This document shows, one piece after another, positions 53,319 through 63,850 of a stretch of DNA of 64,000 bases. Location of the stretch: assembly GCA_019356535.1 (NCBI GenBank), contig CP037918.1, forward strand, positions 1,178,001-1,242,000, read 5' to 3'. Position numbers and translations under genes: made by a program. How positions within the stretch are numbered: the first letter of the stretch is position 1; each line of letters starts with the position of its first letter. The notes under the pieces are model-generated. The model had not been told where the DNA came from and searched no databases. It saw only the letters and a program-made list of their open reading frames with translations. Source of the stretch: Chromatiaceae bacterium. Its GTDB lineage: Bacteria; Pseudomonadota; Gammaproteobacteria; Chromatiales; Chromatiaceae.

Positions 53319-53828
53319 TCAGCCGTCGTCGCCCAGTCCAATGGCGTCGGCCATGCGACCCAGCAGGGTCTTCTTTTCGGGTTCCCAGTCCGGCACCTTG
53401 ACGACGCGGGCTTTCTCGACCGGCGTCTGTTCGTCGGGTGCCTGCGGGCGGTAGTCGCCGACGATGCGCGCCAGCCGGCCGTTCTCGAAGAAGACAGCGA
53501 GGTGTTTGATCTCTTTGGGCGTGCTGCCCACACCAATGGTATAGGGGTAGTCCCAGCGATCGTCGTGGAACACGTCGCGCAGCGTGGGGCTGCCGAGTAT
53601 GAAACGGACCTGCTCGCGCGACATGCCGGGCTTCAGGCGGTTCACCTGCTCCTGGGTGACGACATTACCCTGCTGTATGGTGGGACGGTAGATGAAGGAC
53701 GCGCGGTCCAAGGCGCGTGGGATGATGTCGGTGATTCCCACCAGTTTTTCCGCACCTTCTCCGACGGTACTGCAACCGACCAGGGCGAGGTTTGCAGGTA
53801 GAATAATGGAAATGAGAAGCTTGCGCAT
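53319..53828 (-). CDS. bamE: BamE, outer-membrane assembly lipoprotein
   Basis: A 169-residue lipoprotein with signal and lipobox LVGC near residue 19. The BamE fold is clear: IQQGNVVTQEQVNRLKPGMS, REQVRFILGSPTLRDVFHDD, RWDYPYTIGVG and LAVFFENGRLARI. It stabilises the Bam complex that inserts barrels such as the one at 40146. The C-terminal 50 residues (DYRPQAPDEQTPVEKARVVK onward) extend beyond the E. coli protein (113 residues). It converges on rnfH and diverges from fur, the common gammaproteobacterial order. Confidence 0.95.
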   Translation of the reverse strand: MRKLLISIILPANLALVGCSTVGEGAEKLVGITDIIPRALDRASFIYRPTIQQGNVVTQEQVNRLKPGMSREQVRFILGSPTLRDVFHDDRWDYPYTIGVGSTPKEIKHLAVFFENGRLARIVGDYRPQAPDEQTPVEKARVVKVPDWEPEKKTLLGRMADAIGLGDDG

Positions 53829-53923
53829 ACGCGAGTGGTTATCATTTGTTGCGGGACGGTCCATGCCGAGATCATAACGAATCCGGCGTCGGATTACATG
53901 CCCGCCCGAACGGGAGTCAGGTC

Positions 53924-54349
53924 GTGGAAGATGCGGATATCAAGCGTGCGGGGCTGAAGGTCACCCTGCCGAGGGTCAAGATCCTCAAGATCCTGGAGGC
54001 CAGCGAAGCCCGGCACATGACAGCCGAAGATGTCTATCGCGCTCTGCTCGAGCGCGAGGAGGAAATCGGCCTGGCCACGGTGTACCGGGTACTGACCCAG
54101 TTTGTCGATGCCGGCCTGGTCGAGCGTCATCACTTCGAGGGCGGGCAGGCCATCTTCGAGCTCAACCGCGGTGCGCATCACGATCATATCGTCTGCCAGC
54201 AGTGCGGACGGGTCGAGGAGTTCGTTGACGAGACCATCGAGCGACATCAGCACGCCATTGCCGAAAAGCACGGTTTCGAGATCGACGATCACTCGCTCAT
54301 CATCTACGGGCGTTGCGTCAAGCCCGACTGTCCCAACCGTCGCGACTGA
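53924..54349 (+). CDS. fur: Fur, ferric uptake regulator
   Basis: A 141-residue metal-responsive repressor. The winged helix covers LKVTLPRVKILKILEASEAR and VYRALLEREEEIGLATVYRV. The metal-binding part includes ERHHFEGGQAIFEL, HHDHIVCQQCGRVEEF with the CxxC zinc site, and a final YGRCVKPDCPNR with the second Cys pair. The start is a GTG at 53924 after GGGAG; it gives MEDADIKRAGLKVTL, the usual family start. It is divergent from bamE, with 95 bases between for both promoters. Confidence 0.96.
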   Translation: MEDADIKRAGLKVTLPRVKILKILEASEARHMTAEDVYRALLEREEEIGLATVYRVLTQFVDAGLVERHHFEGGQAIFELNRGAHHDHIVCQQCGRVEEFVDETIERHQHAIAEKHGFEIDDHSLIIYGRCVKPDCPNRRD

Positions 54350-54352
54350 GGC

Positions 54353-55792
54353 TCAGCGCGGACTGATCCGCACCAGGAACTGTCCCAGCTTGCGGCCACT
54401 CGGGCCCTCGGCAACCACGGGGTAGAGTTCGCCCTGACCGTTCATCGAGTATTTCTTCTGCAAGGGGTCGCTCAGGGCGATGCGGAAGTTGCGGTCGTCC
54501 CCGCGGTTGCGCATACCCTTGGGCACCCAACCCTTGAAGTTCAGTCTGGGCGAGACGGTATTGTTGCCGTCGCTGAAGCTGGCCAGTAGGCGCAGGGTGT
54601 CGTCTGGCGTCAGCTCCAGCACCTCGCCATCGAGCAGCAGCCGTCGGTGCCCGTTGACCTCGACCACGAACACCCGCGTCCGTCCCGGAATGTAACGGCC
54701 CAGGTGGCGTCCGAGTTCGAGGTGGACCTTGGCGATCACCTTGCTTTCCTTGCGGAACACAATGTCGGTGCTCCGGTCGATGGTGAAGGTGTTGCCCAGG
54801 TCGTTGAGATCGCCCTTGCCCTCGACATCGCAGGAGATGCCGCGCGGGCTGTTGGCGGCGATCTTGTTGACGGTGATGGTGTCCCCGCGCTTGAGCGTCA
54901 GGGGCTCACCCGGGCGCACAATCATTGGCGTGCCATTGACGTCGATCTCGATGAACTCGATACGCGGCGACTGCACCAGTACCTTGGGGGTCATGGGCAC
55001 GATGTCCAGCTCGCGCATGAACTCGTTGATCACCAGGTTGTGGTGCAACACCTTCAGCTCCAGTGACGGCAGGTTCTTGGAAGCCTCGACGCCGAAGGCC
55101 GGCAGGCAATGCTGGCGCAGGGCGTACCAGGTCGCCGTCTTGCGCATTGCCGGGAAGGGGGTGCTCGGGTCGTCGGTGCGGGTATTGAAAAAGTGTAGGT
55201 GATACTCCTTCTGAGGGATCTTGCGGTTGACCCGTTCGAGCACGCGGCGTGCCATCTCGCCCAGCTTCAGGCGGCGGCCATCGGAGCATTCGTATTCCTC
55301 TGTGTCGGCGATCAGCGACTGACCGTAACGCTTGGGATTGTGCAGCGCGTCTTCCCAGGTCGGGCGGTGAAAACCCCAGCCGTCGTGCAGGTGCAGAAAC
55401 AGGTCGGCCTCGCCCATCAGTTCCTTGAGCTTGGTCACCACCTTCAGCATGGGATTGGGACGCGGGTTGTCATGGAACTGGCGGTTCATGTCGCCGTCCG
55501 CGCCCCGGCTGTTGAGGATGATGGATTTGAGATTGGCGCGCGGCACGATGATGAGATTGCCCTTTTCAAGCGCGATCTCGGAATACATGTCGGCCGACAG
55601 GTAGCCGCCGGGCTCGTCGCCCTGGATACCGCCGATCAGCAACAGGGTCTTGCCCGGCTGGTCTCCCTTGATGCGATAGATGTTCAGCTCGTAGTCCGAG
55701 CCTTGGAAGAACACGCTGTGGGTAGATTGCGCCCACCCCCAGACCGGAGCCAGGAGCAGGCTCAGGCTGGCTAGCAGGGTCAAGCGTTTCAT
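54353..55792 (-). CDS. M99-family (Csd4/Pgp1-like) peptidoglycan carboxypeptidase
   Basis: A 479-residue periplasmic protein with signal LASLSLLLAPVWGWA. The zinc carboxypeptidase domain comes first: LIGGIQGDEPGGY supplies the Gln-replaced first ligand region and Glu, NRQFHDN follows, and ADLFLHLHDGWGF supplies His. HxxE is modified to Q-x-x-E, a known feature of the Csd4 group. After it are two beta-rich C-terminal domains with VLVQSPRIEFIEIDVNGTPM and RVFVVEVNGHRRLLLDGEVL. Csd4/Pgp1 trims tripeptides to dipeptides in peptidoglycan and sets cell curvature. It overlaps the next upstream gene by ATGA. Confidence 0.85.
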   Translation of the reverse strand: MKRLTLLASLSLLLAPVWGWAQSTHSVFFQGSDYELNIYRIKGDQPGKTLLLIGGIQGDEPGGYLSADMYSEIALEKGNLIIVPRANLKSIILNSRGADGDMNRQFHDNPRPNPMLKVVTKLKELMGEADLFLHLHDGWGFHRPTWEDALHNPKRYGQSLIADTEEYECSDGRRLKLGEMARRVLERVNRKIPQKEYHLHFFNTRTDDPSTPFPAMRKTATWYALRQHCLPAFGVEASKNLPSLELKVLHHNLVINEFMRELDIVPMTPKVLVQSPRIEFIEIDVNGTPMIVRPGEPLTLKRGDTITVNKIAANSPRGISCDVEGKGDLNDLGNTFTIDRSTDIVFRKESKVIAKVHLELGRHLGRYIPGRTRVFVVEVNGHRRLLLDGEVLELTPDDTLRLLASFSDGNNTVSPRLNFKGWVPKGMRNRGDDRNFRIALSDPLQKKYSMNGQGELYPVVAEGPSGRKLGQFLVRISPR

Positions 55793-57042
55793 AAGGGTTT
55801 CCAGGTTTCCTGTTCGATCCACAGGCGCTGTCCACAAGCGCTGATGAGCAGTGTCTTGTATCCGGTGTCGTTCAGTTCACGACTGCGGTAGTGCTGGATG
55901 AAGCTTGCCCGAAAACGGTTGGGGCCCAGTCGCTGGATCTGCAGATCGTCGATGGTGATGTGCTGCCGGGGGCGGCGTGCGAACACCCGCTGCTTGAAGG
56001 CTTTGAAGGCGGCCAGATCGCGCCCCTTGCTGTCGCGGAAGCTCCTGGCATAGCGCGCCACGTAAGTGTCAAGGTCGCGCTGGTTCCAGGCCGCGAGCCA
56101 GCCGCGTACGAAATGTTCGACCCGCTCTCTCGGGATGCTGGTTGTCGGCAATGGGAAGTATTGTTCCGAAAGCAGTCGCAGACGGTCGTTGGATTTGTGG
56201 AAGAACAGGCGCTTGCGACCGCGGCTGTTGATGGTGCTGGCGCAGTAGGATTGCACGAAGTCGAAGACGACCTGTTCATGACTTTCGCGCAGGGCGACGA
56301 CCTGTTCGGCCTCGATGATGCGTTGCCGCTGGTGATGGAAGATATTTCGCTTGCGTGCCAGCCAACTGCGTTTGTTCAATCCGCCTACGCCGTGGAAGGC
56401 CGGGTCGAGCATGTGTTCGAGTTGGTCGAAGTGCCCCTTCTCCCAGGCTTCGAGAAAGCGATCGAGTACGCCCAGCAAGCGCTTGCGCTCCTCCTCGTAG
56501 GTGGCGGCGTCCACGAAGTCCAGTCGGTCGGTGATGACCACCGGCGTGTCCGGGTGGACGACATCGCGCAGGGTGCGGATATCGTCATTGGCAAAGGCAA
56601 CGCAGCCCAGCGTGGCCTGTTTGTCCTTGTCGTTGTCGTCGCGTCCGTGCAGCCAGATGCCACTGCCGTTGCGCCCCTTGAAACGGTCTATGGGGTTTGG
56701 GTAGTCCAGCGGAAAGGCCCCTGATCCATAACGTGCGTCCAGCATCTCGTCGGGCAGGTAGCGCAGCACGTGATAGATGCCTTCCGGCGTCTTGCGATCA
56801 CCCACACGGTATTTGCGTCCGCCGTTTTCGCCGAGCATGAGGCCATCGAACTGGCGCCGGATCTGCGGTGGATAATCGCCGAGATCGAGCAGCCAGGCGC
56901 GCTTGCTGACCTTCTCCACCAGCAGCACGGCGCCCTGGTCCACGTTCCGGGTGAACACGTGTGCCGGGTAGGGGCCAGTGGCCGCCCGTGCCGGTGCGAC
57001 CAGTATCAGCGCGATCAGTGCCAGGGGGAGTAGGTGATTCAT
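55789..57042 (-). CDS. YkuD (L,D-transpeptidase fold) plus NTF2-like domain, Csd6/Pgp2-like
   Basis: A 417-residue protein with signal LALIALILVAPARA. The YkuD domain (about 40-200) has the HG...GC active site in IWLHGRDDNDKDKQATLGCV, with the Cys nucleophile. The C-terminal part (about 280-415) is an NTF2-like fold: VEHFVRGWLAAWNQRDLDTY, FKAFKQRVFARRPRQHITID and FRASFIQHYRSRELNDTGYK. This architecture is that of Helicobacter Csd6 and Campylobacter Pgp2, which act as L,D-carboxypeptidases in cell-shape control. It heads the operon with the M99 gene. GC and codon use are native. Confidence 0.87.
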   Translation of the reverse strand: MNHLLPLALIALILVAPARAATGPYPAHVFTRNVDQGAVLLVEKVSKRAWLLDLGDYPPQIRRQFDGLMLGENGGRKYRVGDRKTPEGIYHVLRYLPDEMLDARYGSGAFPLDYPNPIDRFKGRNGSGIWLHGRDDNDKDKQATLGCVAFANDDIRTLRDVVHPDTPVVITDRLDFVDAATYEEERKRLLGVLDRFLEAWEKGHFDQLEHMLDPAFHGVGGLNKRSWLARKRNIFHHQRQRIIEAEQVVALRESHEQVVFDFVQSYCASTINSRGRKRLFFHKSNDRLRLLSEQYFPLPTTSIPRERVEHFVRGWLAAWNQRDLDTYVARYARSFRDSKGRDLAAFKAFKQRVFARRPRQHITIDDLQIQRLGPNRFRASFIQHYRSRELNDTGYKTLLISACGQRLWIEQETWKPL

Positions 57043-57134
57043 TGCGTCGCGTTGGTTGGCGGGGGGGTCGAGCGTCCGTGCGCCGCAAATGCTACTGGAT
57101 CGGTGAGGACAAGAACAGTCCGTGTGGCGGCGCA

Positions 57135-58796
57135 TCAGTCGGCCTGCGGCAACATCTCTCGGGCGTGTGCCAGGGTCTGCGCGGTGATCTCGACACCGCC
57201 GAGCATGCGTGCGATCTCCTCGACGCGGTCCTCGTGGTCGAGTGGCCTGATGGTTGTCTCGGTGGCCTTCTGCGAGGTGCGTTTGACTACCTGCAAGTGA
57301 TGATGGGCCTGGGCAGCAACCTGGGGGAGGTGGGTTACGCAGAGGACCTGCCGGCGGCGCCCCAGCTCGTGCAACAGGCGACCGACGATCTCGGCTACTG
57401 CGCCGCCGATGCCGACGTCCACCTCGTCGAAGATCAGGGTGGGGATGTCGCCACAGTCCGCGGTGGCCACCTGGATGGCCAGCGAGATGCGCGACAGCTC
57501 ACCACCCGAGGCGGCATCGGCCAGTGCGGCGACCGGCTGGCCGGGGTTGGCCGCCACCTGGAACAGGACCTGGTCGATGCCGTGGCGTGCCGCCTCGCCA
57601 CTGGGTTCGCACTGTACCTCGAAGCGGCCACCCTGCATGCTCAGGGTCTGCATCGATTCGGTGACGACAGCGGACAGGCGGGCTGCGGCCTTGCGCCGGG
57701 CGGCGCTCAGTGCCTCGGCGGCCTGCCGGTAGGCGGCTTCGAGCTCGGCGACCCGGGCCGCAAGCCGGGCCAGGCGTTCGTCGGCGGCATCCAGGGTATC
57801 GCGTTCCTCACAAAATTGCGTCAGCAGGTCGGGGAGTTCGGCAACCTCTACCCGGTGCTTGCGCGCCAGTTCGTGCAACTGGCTGAGCTGCTCTTCTAGG
57901 GTTTGCAGGCGCGCCGGGTCGTTTTCCATGGCGTCGTGGTAGTGGCGCAGCGTTTGTGCGGCCTCGTCGATCTGGATGAGCGCCGAGTCCAGCAGTTCGG
58001 CGACTGGTCGCAGTTCCTCGTCGAGCGGAAGCAGGGCCTCGAGTTGGCGCTGCATGGCCCCGAGCCGGCTGGCGAGATCCTCCTCGCCGTCGGCCAGCCC
58101 GACGGCGATCTCGCCGGTTTCGCGTTGCAGGCGCTCGGCATGGGCCAGGCGGTGGTGTTCGGCTTCCAGTTCGGCGAGTCGACCGGCAGCCTCGACCAGG
58201 GGCTCGAGCTCGGCGATCTGAAACTGCAGGTAGTCGAGCCGGTTGTGACGGTCCTCCGCAGCCTGGCGCAGGCGCTCGTATTCCTCGCGTGCAGCCTGCA
58301 GGGCGGTGAAATGTTCAGCCACTTCACGCACGGCCTCCTCCAGCCCGCCGTAACGGTCAAGGAGTTCGCGCTGCGCGGCCGGCCGCAACAGGGACTGATG
58401 GGCATGCTGTCCGTGGATGTCGAGCAGGCGCTCGCCGAGTTCGCGCAGCAATGCCTGTGGCACTGGGCGGCCATTGATGTAGGCTCGCGAGCGGCCTTCA
58501 CGCACCAGCACGCGGCGCAACTGGCAGGCGTCGTCCTCGTCCAGGTCGTGATCGCGCAGCCAGTCGGCCGCCGCAGGGCAGTCGGCCAGGTCGAACTCGC
58601 TGCTGACCTCGGCGCGCTCGCAGCCGGCACGGATCAGCGACGGCGAGGCCTTGTCACCCAGAGTGAGACCCAGGGCGTCGATCAGGATGGATTTGCCGGC
58701 CCCGGTCTCGCCGGTGAGTGCCGTCATGCCGGGGGCAAAATCGAGCGCCAGCTCGCGCACGATCACCAGATTGCGGATGGTGAGATGGACCAGCAT
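57135..58796 (-). CDS. recN: RecN, DNA repair SMC-like ATPase
   Basis: A 553-residue protein for double-strand break repair. Walker A is GETGAGKSILIDALGLTLGD near the N-terminus; long coiled-coil arms follow (residues about 155-360). The C-terminal lobe has the SGGELSRISLAI-like signature (ASGGELSRISLAIQ) and Walker B LIFDEVDVGIGG, then CVTHLPQVAAQAH. Full length. The ATG overlaps the nadK stop, so the two are coupled, as in many gammaproteobacteria. Confidence 0.96.
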   Translation of the reverse strand: MLVHLTIRNLVIVRELALDFAPGMTALTGETGAGKSILIDALGLTLGDKASPSLIRAGCERAEVSSEFDLADCPAAADWLRDHDLDEDDACQLRRVLVREGRSRAYINGRPVPQALLRELGERLLDIHGQHAHQSLLRPAAQRELLDRYGGLEEAVREVAEHFTALQAAREEYERLRQAAEDRHNRLDYLQFQIAELEPLVEAAGRLAELEAEHHRLAHAERLQRETGEIAVGLADGEEDLASRLGAMQRQLEALLPLDEELRPVAELLDSALIQIDEAAQTLRHYHDAMENDPARLQTLEEQLSQLHELARKHRVEVAELPDLLTQFCEERDTLDAADERLARLAARVAELEAAYRQAAEALSAARRKAAARLSAVVTESMQTLSMQGGRFEVQCEPSGEAARHGIDQVLFQVAANPGQPVAALADAASGGELSRISLAIQVATADCGDIPTLIFDEVDVGIGGAVAEIVGRLLHELGRRRQVLCVTHLPQVAAQAHHHLQVVKRTSQKATETTIRPLDHEDRVEEIARMLGGVEITAQTLAHAREMLPQAD

Positions 58797-59674
58797 CAGT
58801 CGTGTCGGCCTCCCCAGTGCAGCTTGGTACGCAAGATCTGGAAATGGTCGTGGCCGGCGGGGTGGATCAGGCGCAGGGGGTGGGTGTGGCGGCGCAGTAC
58901 CACGTCCTCGCCGGGGGCGACCTCGAGGGTCACCTGGCCGTCGCAGGTGACGCGCACATGGTCCGCCGGTGTCTTGCCGCAGACCCGCAGGCGTACCACG
59001 TTGCGACCGTGTACCACGATCGGTCGGTTACTCAGCGTGTGCGGGCAGATCGGCACCAGGGCGATGGCATCGAGTTCTGGGCTCAGCAGCGGGCCGCCGC
59101 CCGAGAGGGCATAGGCGGTCGAGCCGGTGGGTGTGGAGACGATGATACCGTCAGACCGCTGGGTGTCGATGAAGCTGTCGTCCACCCAGGTCTCGAACTC
59201 GATCATGCGCGCGGTGTTCCATTTGTGCAGCACCACGTCGTTGAGTGCCAGCTCGGGCGCCTGCCCACCCACCTGGCAATTCAGAAGGAAACGCTCTTCC
59301 TCTTCATAGCGACCGTCCAGCACCTCGCCCAGGAGGTTGTGCATGGCGTCAGGTGAGATATCCACCAGGAAGCCCAGGCGCCCCAGATTGATGCCCAGCA
59401 GCGGAATCTGGCTGTCGCTCAGGCGGCGTGCACTGCTCAGGAAGGTGCCATCGCCACCGACGATGATCGCCAGATCGCAGCACTGACCCATCTCCTCGGT
59501 AGCGAAATGGCGTGACAGGCCCAGCGCCCGAGCAGTATGCCGGTCAGGATAGACTTCCAGCCCTCGGTTGCCGAGAAACGTGATGGCCTGGCGCAGGGTG
59601 TTCACCAGGTCCTCGCTGGTGTCGTCGGGCTTGGCGATCAGCGCGATGCGGCGGAACTCCGGGATGTTGTTCAA
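58796..59674 (-). CDS. nadK: NadK, NAD kinase
   Basis: A 292-residue enzyme making NADP. It shows IIVGGDGTFLSSARRLSD (GGDGT motif), GINLGRLGFLVDISPDAM, LNDVVLHKWNTARMIEFETW and VSTPTGSTAYALSGGGPLLS. Length and order are typical. It is divergent from hrcA across a 266-base gap, a common arrangement. Confidence 0.97.
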   Translation of the reverse strand: MNNIPEFRRIALIAKPDDTSEDLVNTLRQAITFLGNRGLEVYPDRHTARALGLSRHFATEEMGQCCDLAIIVGGDGTFLSSARRLSDSQIPLLGINLGRLGFLVDISPDAMHNLLGEVLDGRYEEEERFLLNCQVGGQAPELALNDVVLHKWNTARMIEFETWVDDSFIDTQRSDGIIVSTPTGSTAYALSGGGPLLSPELDAIALVPICPHTLSNRPIVVHGRNVVRLRVCGKTPADHVRVTCDGQVTLEVAPGEDVVLRRHTHPLRLIHPAGHDHFQILRTKLHWGGRHD

Positions 59675-59827
59675 GATGCGATCCGTCGGTCGAGAAGGGC
59701 TGCCAAAAAACTAGCATGTTGCCCACGGTCGTGAAAGAACCGGGTTCGTAGTGCGCCTGGGACTCTCCAGTCAAGTCATACCCCCCTGCTCGCGGGGAAG
59801 GGGGCGTATTTTTATTGGGAGGTTCGC

Positions 59828-59857
59828 TTGACTCCCTGGAAACCGCCTCCACATAAT
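59828..59857 (+). promoter_or_regulatory. Candidate promoter of hrcA
   Basis: TTGACT (59828-59833) and CATAAT (59852-59857) are separated by 18 bases and lie 84 bases before the hrcA ATG. They match sigma-70 boxes at five of six and four of six positions. No CIRCE inverted repeat is visible in this gap. Confidence 0.5.
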
Positions 59858-59940
59858 CCGTTGCCCGGTGTCCGGGCATTACCCGCGTTCGGCGACAGTC
59901 GGCCGGTGTCGGTGGTTTCCATGCAGTGACCCGGAGTCGG

Positions 59941-60996
59941 ATGGTGTCGAAACTCTCAACCGAACAGATCAGCGAGCGTGCGCAGCACTTTCTCAAGGTG
60001 CTGATCGAGCGCTATATCCGTGACGGCCAGCCGGTCGGTTCGCGCACCCTGGCGCGTGATTCCGGGCTGGACCTGAGTCCTGCCACCATTCGCAACGTGA
60101 TGGCCGACCTCGAGGAGCTCGGCCTGGTCGCCTCGCCGCATACCTCTGCCGGACGGGTCCCTACGCCCGCGGGCTACCGGGTGTTCGTCGATTCGCTGTT
60201 GTCGATCAAGCCGCTGAATCCCAAGACAGTGGACCAGTTGCAACAGCAGCTGCCGAGTGCCACTACGCCGGGCGAGATCGTCGAGTCGGCCTCGCGCCTG
60301 CTCTCCAGCATGACCCGTCTGGCCGGCGTGGTGATGGTGCCCAAGCGGAACCAGGAGCGGGTGCGGCAGATCGAGTTCGTGCCACTCTCGGGCACCCGGG
60401 TGCTGGCGGTGCTGGTGACCTCGGCCGGCGAGATTCTCAACCGCATCATCGAGACTGGCCGGCGTTTCGAGCGTAGCGAGCTCGAACAGCTCTCCAACTA
60501 CATCACCGAACACTACGCCGGACATGACCTGGAGACTGTGCGTCGCCTGGTGCTCGACGACATGCAGACCACTCGCGAGCGCATGGACGATTTGATGGCC
60601 GAGGCCCTGCGCATGGCCCAGGTGGCATTCTCGGCGGATGCTGAGGACGAGGCGGACGTGGTGGTCTCCGGCCAGACCAACCTGATGGACTTCGACGAGT
60701 TGGCGCGCATGGACCGGTTGCGTGAGCTGTTCGAGGTCTTCGCCGAAAAGCAGCAGATGCTGCACCTGCTCGATCGTTGCCTGGAGGCCGACGGGGTGCA
60801 GATCTACATCGGCGAGGAGTCCGGCTACGAGACCCTGCGCGACTGCAGTATCATCACCTCCCCCTACAAGGTGGACGACGAGGTGGTCGGGGTGCTCGGT
60901 GTGATCGGTCCAACCCGACTGCCCTACGACAAGGTGATCCCCATCGTCGATGTCACCGCGCAGTTGCTGGGTGCGGCGCTGAAGTTTCGGTCTTGA
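59941..60996 (+). CDS. hrcA: HrcA, heat-shock transcriptional repressor
   Basis: A 351-residue repressor of chaperone genes. The N-terminal winged helix contains LIERYIRDGQPVGSRTLARD and LSPATIRNVMADLEELGLV, followed by the SPHTSAGRVPTPAGYRVFVD signature. The central GAF-like and inserted domains and the final IGPTRLPYDKVIPIVDVTAQ are complete. CCGGAG lies before the ATG. HrcA normally binds CIRCE elements, and none was seen in this window, so its targets (often groESL) are probably elsewhere. Confidence 0.95.
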   Translation: MVSKLSTEQISERAQHFLKVLIERYIRDGQPVGSRTLARDSGLDLSPATIRNVMADLEELGLVASPHTSAGRVPTPAGYRVFVDSLLSIKPLNPKTVDQLQQQLPSATTPGEIVESASRLLSSMTRLAGVVMVPKRNQERVRQIEFVPLSGTRVLAVLVTSAGEILNRIIETGRRFERSELEQLSNYITEHYAGHDLETVRRLVLDDMQTTRERMDDLMAEALRMAQVAFSADAEDEADVVVSGQTNLMDFDELARMDRLRELFEVFAEKQQMLHLLDRCLEADGVQIYIGEESGYETLRDCSIITSPYKVDDEVVGVLGVIGPTRLPYDKVIPIVDVTAQLLGAALKFRS

Positions 60997-61019
60997 ATTC
61001 CCCGAAGTGGCCCCCATAT
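60992..61019 (+). promoter_or_regulatory. Sigma-32 heat-shock promoter of grpE-dnaK
   Basis: CTTGAA (60992-60997), a 14-base spacer and CCCCATAT (61012-61019) match the sigma-32 consensus (CTTGAA, 13-15 bases, CCCCAT-T) essentially perfectly. The -35 box overlaps the hrcA stop codon. The grpE ATG is 77 bases downstream, so grpE and dnaK can be induced independently of hrcA. Confidence 0.88.
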
Positions 61020-61096
61020 CGCTGGGCAACATCTTGCGGCCTGGCGAGTTGCGGGCTGCTTGAGTTTGTAAATCAAATGGTTGCGAGAGGTTCTTG

Positions 61097-61696
61097 ATGA
61101 ACGACATCAAAAAGGAGGCGGCTGCTGAGCCGCAAGAAGAAGCTGTCGACTCCTTCGAGGAGGAATTGCAGGAGGTCGAGGCCGAAGCCGCCGAGATCGA
61201 GCAGGATGCCGACGAGCTGAACCGGCTGCTCGCCGAGGCGCGCGCCAAGGCCGACGAGACCCACGACAAGCTGATGCGGGCCCATGCCGAGATGGAGAAC
61301 CTCAAGCGCCGGCATGCACAGGAGATGGAAAAGGCGCACAAGTTCGCGCTGGAAAAGTTCGTCTCCGAGTTGCTGGGGGTGCGTGACAGCCTCGAGCTGG
61401 GCTTTGCGGCCGCGCAGGACGAGAGCGCCGACGTGGCCAAGCTGCGCGAGGGCACCGAGCTGACGCTGAAGATGCTGGCCGACGTGATGGGCAAGTTCGG
61501 TGTCGAGCAGCTCGACCCGGAGGGGCAGCCCTTCGACCCGGAGTATCACCAGGCCATGGCCACGGTGCCGCGCGCCGATGTCGAGCCGAACATCGTGGTG
61601 GACGTGATCCAGAAGGGATACACCCTGAACGGGCGCCTGGTGCGTCCGGCGCTGGTCGCGGTCTCGAAAGCGGCCGAAGGTGATGGCGGGGCTTGA
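61097..61696 (+). CDS. grpE: GrpE, nucleotide exchange factor
   Basis: A 199-residue cochaperone that releases ADP from DnaK. It has an acidic, coiled-coil N-terminus (residues 1-85, EEELQEVEAEAAEIEQDADE), the central helix MENLKRRHAQEMEKAHKFAL, and the C-terminal beta domain GVEQLDPEGQPFDPEYHQAM with PNIVVDVIQKGYTLNGRLVR. GAGAGG lies six bases before the ATG at 61097; the in-frame TTG just upstream is not needed. It is 65 bases upstream of dnaK. Confidence 0.96.
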   Translation: MNDIKKEAAAEPQEEAVDSFEEELQEVEAEAAEIEQDADELNRLLAEARAKADETHDKLMRAHAEMENLKRRHAQEMEKAHKFALEKFVSELLGVRDSLELGFAAAQDESADVAKLREGTELTLKMLADVMGKFGVEQLDPEGQPFDPEYHQAMATVPRADVEPNIVVDVIQKGYTLNGRLVRPALVAVSKAAEGDGGA

Positions 61697-61761
61697 AAGC
61701 GGGCAGGCCAGCCCCACATGAGCAACAGTTTTGAAGATTAGCAAAAAGACGGAGAACCCCA

Positions 61762-63720
<1,959 letters not shown>

Positions 63721-63749
63721 GGCGATGCCGTTCGTTTGAGTGTTGCCAA

Positions 63750-63790
63750 CCGAAACGTGCGGTTCGTGAGGACCGCGCGTTTCGGCGTTT
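63750..63790 (+). terminator. Terminator between dnaK and dnaJ
   Basis: CCGAAACG-T-GCGGT (63750-63763) pairs with ACCGC-G-CGTTTCGG (63772-63785) around an eight-base loop, followed by CGTTTTC. It is a strong stem with a short T-run and may reduce read-through to dnaJ. Confidence 0.7.
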
Positions 63791-63850
63791 TCGGGCATAG
63801 AGTATGATGCGCCGCCCGGCGGACGCGAGTCGGGTCACGAGACAGAGTGA

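Noticed and set aside
59675-61096. CIRCE operator next to hrcA or grpE
   Set aside because: No TTAGCACTC-N9-GAGTGCTAA-like inverted repeat could be found in either gap.
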